NCBI GenBank assembly: GCA_964394845.1
Contig: CAYMZB010000038.1
Coordinates: 1-5,930, forward strand
Length of the DNA: 5,930 nt
Direction of reading: 5' to 3'
From: CAYMZB01 sp964394845
GTDB taxonomy: Bacteria; Patescibacteriota; Microgenomatia; Daviesbacterales; UBA10151
Part shown: positions 1 through 4,905 of the stretch, in pieces
How the letters are laid out: each line of letters starts with the position of its first letter
How positions within the stretch are numbered: the stretch's first letter is position 1
Notes under the pieces: model-generated
The model's input: the letters and a program-made list of their open reading frames with translations, nothing else
Databases searched by the model: none
What the model was told of the DNA's origin: nothing
Program-made: the position numbers and the translations under genes

Positions 1-18
1 AATTTTGATATATATCTG

Positions 19-2289
19 TCAATATTTAAGTAGTTCCTTAAGTGGTTCCATCTCTCCCCAGTTATGACCTATTTTTAGATCTACTGCTACCGGCACAGAA
101 AGTTTGAGTGCATTTTCCATTTTTTCCTTAACTATTTTTGCAATCTCTTTTACATTCCCGGGATCACATTCAAATAACAATTCATCGTGAACCTGCAGAA
201 TAAGCTGACAGGAGTCGCTAGTCGCTAGAGTCGAGAGTCTAGGTTTCTGTTTTCCTTGACTCTTGATTCTAGACTCTAGATTCTTATTTATTTCCACCAT
301 GGCTTTTTTAATCATGTCAGCTGCACTGCCTTGAACAGGCGTATTGACAGCAGCCCGTTCTCCTGCTGATTTAATCATTCTATTATCAGCTTTTAACTCC
401 GGTATATATCTTCTCCTGCCCCAAATTGTTGCAACATAACCGTCTTTGTAGCCTTTCTCCAATACTTTTACCATCCATTCTTTAATTTTAGGAAATTGGG
501 CAAAATATTCTTCTATGTATGAGCGCGCAGTTTGAAAATCAATACCTAATTGTTGGCTAAGCGCTCTAGGACCCTGACCATAAAGGGTGGCAAAATTCAT
601 GGTTTTACCAACTGTTCTTTGTTCTTTTGTAACTTTTTCAATATCTACTTTAAAAATCTTTGCTGCTGTAGCGCTGTGGATATCCAAACCTTTCAGAAAT
701 GCCTTTTTTAATCCAGGATCATCAGCCAAATGAGCCATAATCCGAAGTTCGATTTGAGAATAATCAGCGCCCAGTAAAATCTTACCTTTTGGTACAACAA
801 ATGCTTTTCTAATCTCCGACCCTACCGAACCTTTCACAGGTATATTTTGTAAATTTGGGTCTTGTGAGCTTAACCGTCCGGTTGCGGCTCCTTCTACATT
901 AAAAGTAGAATGGATTCTGCCATCTTCTCCAATAAATTTAGGTAAGGCATCAATGTAAGTAGAAACTAACTTAAACAATTGTCTATACTCTAAAAGCAAA
1001 GGCATGACTGGGTGTGCGTCTACCAATTCATGCAAGGTGGATTCGTCTGTAGACCTGCTGGTTTTAGTTTTTCTAATAACAGGCAAATGTAATTCATCAA
1101 ACAGAACAACTGACAGTTGCTTTGGACTGTTAAGATTGAATTCATGACCTACTTTTGAGTAAATATCCTTTTCAATAATTACCAAACGGCCTTTCAACTC
1201 AACACCTAATCTATTTAAAAACTTCAAATCCACTAAAATTCCTGTCTTGCTCATTTTTTCTAATACCGGTGTAACTGCTAAATCTAAATCCGTGGTAACA
1301 CTTTGACTCGCAGACTCGCTCAGTGAAGAATCTTCCATGGTCGTGGAAGATCCCTCGGATGCGCTCGGGATGACGGAAACACCAGAAACTCTGGCTATCA
1401 GGCTTTTAAATTCAAGCTCTGCAAAAAGCTTAATTACTTTCTCCTTATCAAAATCATGAACAATACATTTGGAAAGATCTAATTTTATCGGCGCTTTTAA
1501 GTCTAAAGTAGCCAGTTTTTTGCTCATTACAGCAGACTCTACCCCTTCTGCCAGAAGTGTTTGTGTTCTTTGCGGCAATGTAGCCAGATTTTCTCTCTTG
1601 TATATATTCTCAATACTTTTGAACTGATGTATCAACTTTGTGGCTGTTATTTCTCCAATTCCCGGTACTCCCGGGATATTATCAGAGGCATCTCCTGCCA
1701 GCGCTTTATAATCAATTAATTGCTTAGGGAAAAATCCATACTTTGCTACAAATTCCTCTACTCCATATAATCCAACATCTGCCATGGTTTTTTTAGGCAT
1801 GAACACTTTAACCTGCTTATCTATCAGTTGCATAATATCCCTATCCCCTGTAACTACTATCACCTCTAAACCCCTTTCTTTCTTTGCTTGTATGGCCAGT
1901 GTACCAATTAAATCATCTGCCTCGTATCCGGATAAATTAAATTCAGGAATGTTAAAGGCTCTATCTATCTCAAAAACCCGTTTGTATTGACTGGACAAAC
2001 CTTCATCTGCAGGACGCCTGGTTGCCTTATACTGAGTATAGACCTGATGCCTGAAAGTAGGACCTTTTTCATCCCAGGCTATGGCCAGATACTCCGGATG
2101 AAGCTCTGAAATCACTTTTAAAATCATGGAGGTAAAACCAAAAACAGCATTTATTAGCTCACCTTTGGAGGTGGTAAAAGGAGGAGTAGCATGATAGGCC
2201 CGGTGAAGCAGTGCGTTACCATCAACCAGAACTAAACGTCTTGTGATGAACGAAGCCTCGCCGAAGGCGGGAGAAGTCGAAGGATTCAT
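19..2289 (-). CDS. polA: DNA polymerase I, 5' nuclease plus polymerase, no 3'-5' exonuclease domain
   Basis: Family A DNA polymerase, expected to fill gaps and remove primers in repair and lagging-strand synthesis. Residues about 18-300 are the 5' nuclease: VDGN at 22-25, GYEADD at 121-126, TGDRD at 147-151, and a GDASDNIPGVPGIG helix-hairpin-helix region at 199-212. Residues about 335-756 are the polymerase. Motif A is DYSQIELR (509-516, D509). The O-helix has R558, K562, F566 and Y570 in the canonical spacing. Motif C is QVHDE (699-703, D702). The 3'-5' exonuclease domain, present or vestigial in E. coli and Taq, is absent; only about 30 residues of Ser-rich linker (303-333) join the two parts. 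That explains 756 aa against 832 in Taq and 928 in E. coli. The ATG overlaps the toxin stop (ATGA), with no Shine-Dalgarno, so translation is probably coupled. No alternative ATG precedes the conserved LVLVDGN. Residues 1-17, 303-333 and 672-693 are repeat-derived. Identity is near certain; the effect of the extra segments is unknown. Confidence 0.97.
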   Translation of the reverse strand: MNPSTSPAFGEASFITRRLVLVDGNALLHRAYHATPPFTTSKGELINAVFGFTSMILKVISELHPEYLAIAWDEKGPTFRHQVYTQYKATRRPADEGLSSQYKRVFEIDRAFNIPEFNLSGYEADDLIGTLAIQAKKERGLEVIVVTGDRDIMQLIDKQVKVFMPKKTMADVGLYGVEEFVAKYGFFPKQLIDYKALAGDASDNIPGVPGIGEITATKLIHQFKSIENIYKRENLATLPQRTQTLLAEGVESAVMSKKLATLDLKAPIKLDLSKCIVHDFDKEKVIKLFAELEFKSLIARVSGVSVIPSASEGSSTTMEDSSLSESASQSVTTDLDLAVTPVLEKMSKTGILVDLKFLNRLGVELKGRLVIIEKDIYSKVGHEFNLNSPKQLSVVLFDELHLPVIRKTKTSRSTDESTLHELVDAHPVMPLLLEYRQLFKLVSTYIDALPKFIGEDGRIHSTFNVEGAATGRLSSQDPNLQNIPVKGSVGSEIRKAFVVPKGKILLGADYSQIELRIMAHLADDPGLKKAFLKGLDIHSATAAKIFKVDIEKVTKEQRTVGKTMNFATLYGQGPRALSQQLGIDFQTARSYIEEYFAQFPKIKEWMVKVLEKGYKDGYVATIWGRRRYIPELKADNRMIKSAGERAAVNTPVQGSAADMIKKAMVEINKNLESRIKSQGKQKPRLSTLATSDSCQLILQVHDELLFECDPGNVKEIAKIVKEKMENALKLSVPVAVDLKIGHNWGEMEPLKELLKY
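225..279. repeat. Imperfect palindromic element inside polA, before motif C
   Basis: The arms 225-242 and 262-279 are complementary at 15 of 18 positions, with one further G-T wobble, around a 19-nt loop. Both arms are built from repeated CTAGAGTC/GACTCTAG words, and a GTCGCTA word is duplicated just outside at 214-227. The element stays in frame and encodes about 22 extra residues (672-693, starting ESRIKSQGK). These sit between the helix ending in NKNL and the strand leading into QVHDE, where E. coli and Taq Pol I have only a short connection. The placement suggests insertion of a mobile or amplified palindrome into a surface loop. The family is not named here. Confidence 0.7.
1305..1374 (-). 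repeat. Interspersed palindromic repeat forming the polA interdomain linker
   Basis: On the minus strand this begins GTCATCCCGAGCG and continues to GAGGGATCT. It resembles the widespread bacterial interspersed repeat whose usual form is GTCATCCTGAGC followed by GAAGGATCT. It contains a perfect 8-bp stem (1330-1337 with 1344-1351, 6-nt loop) that extends outward by five more pairs, some of them wobble. The far end has a tandem octamer, GACTCGCA then GACTCGCT, at 1305-1320. It is translated in frame as the Ser/Glu-rich linker (VIPSASEGSS and what follows) at the point where the exonuclease domain is missing. The match to the repeat family is from memory, not from a search. Confidence 0.7.
2243..2285 (+). 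repeat. Interspersed repeat covering the polA N-terminus
   Basis: On the plus strand it reads GTGATGAACGAAGCCTCGCC and continues through GGCGGGAGAAGTCGAAGGAT. This is close to the extended form of the same repeat family as the copy at 1305-1374, but in the opposite orientation. It has a CGCC-GAA-GGCG hairpin at 2259-2269 and short outer arms ATGAA/TTCAT (2246-2250 with 2285-2289). It is markedly richer in GC than the surrounding sequence. Read on the minus strand it encodes polA residues 2-17, and its outer arm abuts the ATG, so the repeat appears to have supplied the present N-terminus. The hairpin is not followed by a T-run, so it is not a terminator. Confidence 0.65.
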
Positions 2290-2690
2290 GATGTAATTGT
2301 AGCAATAAATTGATTCGCAGTTACAATTGGAATGCCTTTAAATTTTTTTAATGGTAAAAGGTGCTTTTTATCGCCTGTGATAATATAATCAACACCACCT
2401 TCTAAAGCAGCCTCTAAGATTTTGTTATCCGGTAAATATTGAACCAATTTGATTCTGGCATTAGGAACAATCAATTTACTTATGGAGGCAATGCTGCTTA
2501 TTAATTTTTTTGTTTCATAATCTGAACGATGAAACTTATTGATTAAGTTCCGCTTAACTTCTTCTATTATAGCAAGGGAGATTATAATTTCGATATCTCC
2601 ACTTGAGGCCATAAATAAAATCTCTTCTGGTTTTCCATCAAAAAGTAGGGCTGAAATAAAAATATTGGAATCTAAACAAATTTTAATCAC
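2286..2690 (-). CDS. PIN-domain toxin of a type II toxin-antitoxin pair (VapC-like)
   Basis: 134-aa PIN-domain protein, probably a metal-dependent ribonuclease that cleaves RNA when its antitoxin is lost. It belongs to the branch annotated as 'putative toxin-antitoxin system toxin component, PIN family', not classical short VapC. Acidic residues fit the family pattern: D7 in CLDSN at the N-terminus, E43/E44 in IIEEV, D88 in LPDNK (with ILEAAL next), and D101 and D107 in the stretch DYIITGDKKHLL. The C-terminal GIPIVTANQF strand is also typical. The start is GTG, inside the last codons of the antitoxin gene (8-nt overlap), and the TGA stop overlaps the polA ATG. No Shine-Dalgarno is seen before the GTG, so translation probably depends on the antitoxin gene upstream. 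All active-site acids seem present, so it is likely functional. The RNA target cannot be predicted. Confidence 0.88.
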   Translation of the reverse strand: MIKICLDSNIFISALLFDGKPEEILFMASSGDIEIIISLAIIEEVKRNLINKFHRSDYETKKLISSIASISKLIVPNARIKLVQYLPDNKILEAALEGGVDYIITGDKKHLLPLKKFKGIPIVTANQFIATITS

Positions 2691-2928
2691 CGTGGATGTA
2701 GTCGTATAAATCCTGTTCAGTCTTCAAACCAAACTCTTTTCTAATTTTTTCTCCTTCTTTTCTCAATTCACTCCATTCTCTCTTGAATTTCCAGCGGTGA
2801 TACCAAAGTAGGGCTTCGCGGATAAGTGCACTTTTGCTTTTACGTTCCAATTTAGCCCATTGATTAAGCTGAACCAATGTATCCTGAGGTAAAGATATAG
2901 AAACAATAGCCGTATTGCGTTTAATCAT
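2683..2928 (-). CDS. Ribbon-helix-helix antitoxin (CopG/VapB-like)
   Basis: 81-aa antitoxin expected to bind and neutralise the adjacent PIN toxin and to repress its own promoter. The N-terminal half has the ribbon-helix-helix pattern: strand TAIVSISLP (6-14), helix A at about 15-30 (LVQLNQWAKLERKS), then helix B starting with KSALIREALLWY (32-43). The strand residues would contact the operator. The Lys/Arg/Glu-rich C-terminal half (46-81) is the expected toxin-wrapping segment and ends LYDYIHGD. It is first in the minus-strand array, and its TAA lies inside the toxin gene. The ATG at 2928 is the only credible start, since the strand begins at residue 6. There is no Shine-Dalgarno, and the predicted transcript start is only a few bases upstream, so the mRNA may be leaderless. 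The fold assignment is strong; binding specificity is unknown. Confidence 0.87.
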   Translation of the reverse strand: MIKRNTAIVSISLPQDTLVQLNQWAKLERKSKSALIREALLWYHRWKFKREWSELRKEGEKIRKEFGLKTEQDLYDYIHGD

Positions 2929-2929
2929 T

Positions 2930-2945
2930 GTATTACTAGTATTAC
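2930..2945. promoter_or_regulatory. Putative antitoxin operator: 7-bp direct repeat over the -10
   Basis: GTATTAC occurs twice, at 2930-2936 and 2939-2945, with a 9-bp period, overlapping the predicted -10 and start point. Paired short sites spaced by about one helical turn are typical operators for ribbon-helix-helix dimers, and such antitoxins commonly repress their own operon. The site is therefore a reasonable autoregulation target. The repeat is seen directly; binding is inferred. Confidence 0.45.
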
Positions 2946-2966
2946 ACTAATTAGACTTTTTGTCAA
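2938..2966 (-). promoter_or_regulatory. Predicted promoter for the antitoxin-toxin-polA array
   Basis: On the minus strand there is a perfect -35 TTGACA (2966-2961). After a 17-nt spacer comes AATACT (2943-2938), a 4/6 match to the -10, preceded by an extended -10 TG at one base's distance. A 16-nt spacer giving TAATAC is an alternative. Either predicts initiation at about 2931-2932, three or four bases before the ATG at 2928. An 8-bp palindrome, CTAATTAG, lies in the spacer at 2947-2954. Confidence 0.6.
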
Positions 2967-3064
2967 TTGTTTAAACAGTCTATTGCCGAAGTGTTAACAA
3001 CATGCCAAAATAATGTCGGAGGAAATAACCATAGGAGAAGCAACAGTAACTATCCTGTATCGGA

Positions 3065-3097
3065 GAGCAGAATGCGGGAAATCCGCCTGCACGGTTC
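3065..3097 (+). other. Degraded hairpin resembling a group II intron element
   Basis: The outer arms GAGC (3065-3068) and GTTC (3094-3097) and the inner stem GCGG/CCGC (3074-3077 with 3083-3086, GAAAT loop) match, from memory, a hairpin common in bacterial group II intron sequences of the form GAGCCGTATGCGG, loop, CCGCACGTACGGTTC. When translated, such hairpins give spurious peptides like ESRMREIR, and the same peptide appears here. The middle of the stem is mispaired (AGAA against CACG), and no reverse transcriptase or maturase gene lies nearby, so I read it as a remnant. It could instead be an unrelated structured RNA or leader. The rest of the 2929-3154 intergenic region shows no gene that I can support. 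Confidence 0.4.
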
Positions 3098-3136
3098 AGT
3101 CGGGGGTTTCATTATGTCCCATCTCTTAAAAGGAGG

Positions 3137-3142
3137 TATAAT
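3137..3142 (+). promoter_or_regulatory. -10 box (TATAAT) for the rightward three-gene operon
   Basis: A perfect TATAAT directly follows AGGAGG (3131-3136). The -35 region is weak: ATGTCC at 3114-3119 with a 17-nt spacer is a 3/6 match. Initiation would fall near 3149, about six bases before the ATG at 3155, again leaving almost no leader. The AGGAGG ends 18 nt before that ATG, too far to act as a normal Shine-Dalgarno. Confidence 0.45.
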
Positions 3143-3154
3143 TAGAAATCTACC

Positions 3155-3502
3155 ATGAACCCTGAAGAGTATAGAAAAAAACTTGAGTTAGATATCCTTA
3201 AAATTATGGAGGAAAAATTATCAAGAGGGGAAATGCAACCTGAAAAAGCGCAGGCTATTGCTCGTATGGTACTGGTAAAGCTTCATCCACCTTTAACTTT
3301 AGAGCAAATCTACCGAATAGCACCTACGCTTGATGACCAATTTGCAGAACTTACTCAAGCAGTTCTACCGGTAATAAATGACCGTGATGAGAAGCTAAAA
3401 CAAATTGTAGGCGATCATGCTAAGAAACTCATCGAAAAAGGCAGATTTAATGAGGCCACAATATTACTAAGACAAGCAAATGAAAGTAAGAAAGTAAGTT
3501 AA
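3155..3502 (+). CDS. Small helical protein of unknown function, first gene of operon
   Basis: 115 aa; not recognised. It is predicted to be almost entirely alpha-helical and cytoplasmic: no signal peptide, membrane segment or cysteine. The N-terminal helix (residues 3-25) is strongly charged. A second follows at about 29-44, and the stretch PPLTLEQIYRIAPTLDDQF (45-63) breaks the helices. The C-terminal part (about 76-112) reads as two helices, the second containing KGRFNEATILLRQANE, a pattern reminiscent of a TPR-like helix pair but too short to assign. The ATG is the first possible start, because an in-frame TAG lies at 3143. The next gene begins 6 nt after its TAA, so co-expression with the metallopeptidase and J-domain genes is likely. 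A small adaptor or regulatory subunit is possible, but this is speculation. Confidence 0.8.
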   Translation: MNPEEYRKKLELDILKIMEEKLSRGEMQPEKAQAIARMVLVKLHPPLTLEQIYRIAPTLDDQFAELTQAVLPVINDRDEKLKQIVGDHAKKLIEKGRFNEATILLRQANESKKVS

Positions 3503-3508
3503 AATAAT

Positions 3509-4900
3509 ATGGCTGAAGTTGTAGCAACAAGACCTGTAGAAAACGTGACCGCTTCAAAAACAGCGGATGGGCCTGAACAAACCAGATCTATTGGACAAAG
3601 AGCCAAGGCGATGTTGGAACGGATATGGGCTAAAACTAGAAGACAAAATCCAAACCCTGATGCTGCTTTGGCAGAAGTAGCAACCTTTCCTTTGCAAGAA
3701 TTGCAAGATAAATCAAAAGATCAAAGTAACCCTCCCAGTCTTGTTCCTGCAAAAGCAGAAATGGACAGTCAACATGATAATACCCTCATACTAGATTCTT
3801 TAGATTATCCAGGAAAAGCTAATAAAAAACATGAGCCCACAACATCCCCAAGCATAGGTGGAGTGTTGGCTCGCCTAAGAAATGAGGAGTTGGCTGGAGT
3901 AAACCTAGAACATGACCCCAAAAGGACTAAGGTCTATAGTTCTATTGAGGATGCAGTTCCCGGAATTGACCAAGCTTTATCTAACGGTGTGGTCAGTCAT
4001 AACGAACCTGCTAAAAAAATGGCGTTTGATACAGGCGGTCATAGTGAGTTCGTTTATGATGAAGTAAAAGAAGATCTTATTTATACAGATGCATATGACA
4101 AAGTTGTAGATTTCCATAAAAGAAACTATGGGGATAAAGCAGATGTAAGTTTAGTACGTCTGAATGATGATCTAGTAACAGTAACCTCTCATTACGCAGG
4201 CCCGCGTCTCCGCGTTATTCAAATACTTGATGCGGGATACCCTTATACAGAAAGATACCAAGAAGCATACAATAGGGCTAAAGCAGAAAATAGACAACCA
4301 CCTAATGAATTAGGGTTTTTTGGAGGAATAAAAAAATCATATATTCCTGCCCGTCATCTATTATTACAAGATACTCAGACAGGCAAGGTTGTTGATATAA
4401 GAGCTTTAATACCTAAGGATTGGGAACTGAGGTATTATCCCCAAATTGGTTTAGCAAATACTGCTCAAGATTCAGATATAAAGTTTGTTTCATACAATGA
4501 AATAGATTCGCCACAAAAATTCCTAGTACTAGCCCACGAGATAGGTCATTCTGTAATTGATGCTAATAATCCTGAACTGTTTAGACAGACAAAGGAAGCT
4601 ACTATAAATTTACGTTTTACAATTGGAGGAGCTAATGGTTTACCTCAAAACGAGCGTGAGGATATTAAGGCTTTGATGGTAAGAAATGAAAGAGGAGCAT
4701 CAGCGCATGCTTATCAACTTATTAGGATGTTTAAGGAGCAAGGGTTTGATACGGGAGCAACTCCTGATGAGTATAAAAAAATTGTTGATTATGCTTTAGC
4801 TAGCTATGAGGCACAAAACCCAGGAGTGGGTACAGAAAATATTACTTTTATTCATGGACAAAGAAAAGTCCCGAAAGTACAAACAGATATGATACAATAG
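3509..4900 (+). CDS. Putative soluble zinc metallopeptidase (HEIGH zincin motif)
   Basis: 463 aa with a zincin-type active site: LAHEIGHSVID at 341-351, where H343 and H347 would bind zinc and E344 would be the catalytic base. A likely third ligand is E394 in NERGASAHAYQL (393-404), about 47 residues downstream, the arrangement seen in gluzincin-like and ImmA/IrrE-like peptidases. Residues 1 to about 165 are polar, rich in Ala, Pro, Gln, Lys and Asn, and probably largely disordered. Residues 171-335 look like a mixed alpha/beta domain leading into the catalytic helix. There is no signal peptide or membrane segment, so it should act in the cytoplasm. It lies 6 nt after the helical-protein gene and 5 nt before the J-domain gene, with no clear Shine-Dalgarno. 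I do not recognise the family beyond the motif. The substrate is unknown, and an inactive or regulatory role cannot be excluded. Confidence 0.82.
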   Translation: MAEVVATRPVENVTASKTADGPEQTRSIGQRAKAMLERIWAKTRRQNPNPDAALAEVATFPLQELQDKSKDQSNPPSLVPAKAEMDSQHDNTLILDSLDYPGKANKKHEPTTSPSIGGVLARLRNEELAGVNLEHDPKRTKVYSSIEDAVPGIDQALSNGVVSHNEPAKKMAFDTGGHSEFVYDEVKEDLIYTDAYDKVVDFHKRNYGDKADVSLVRLNDDLVTVTSHYAGPRLRVIQILDAGYPYTERYQEAYNRAKAENRQPPNELGFFGGIKKSYIPARHLLLQDTQTGKVVDIRALIPKDWELRYYPQIGLANTAQDSDIKFVSYNEIDSPQKFLVLAHEIGHSVIDANNPELFRQTKEATINLRFTIGGANGLPQNEREDIKALMVRNERGASAHAYQLIRMFKEQGFDTGATPDEYKKIVDYALASYEAQNPGVGTENITFIHGQRKVPKVQTDMIQ

Positions 4901-4905
4901 ACCTA

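Noticed and set aside
1305..1374. Tandem octamers and stem as a CRISPR or minisatellite array
   Set aside because: There are only two octamer copies and no regular repeat-spacer pattern; an interspersed palindromic repeat explains it better.
1784..1990. 68-codon plus-strand frame inside polA
   Set aside because: It lies wholly antisense to the conserved 5' nuclease region, with no family resemblance; a shadow of polA.
2259..2269. CGCC-GAA-GGCG hairpin as a terminator
   Set aside because: No T-run follows on either strand, and it lies in the coding start of polA within an interspersed repeat.
3131..3136. AGGAGG as Shine-Dalgarno for the gene at 3155
   Set aside because: It ends 18 nt before the ATG, an in-frame TAG at 3143 excludes an earlier start, and it would lie upstream of the predicted transcript start.
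2967..3158. 63-codon plus-strand frame starting at TTG
   Set aside because: It begins in the antitoxin promoter region, has no ribosome binding site, and its centre (ESRMREIR) is the translation of the intron-like hairpin, a known source of false small proteins.
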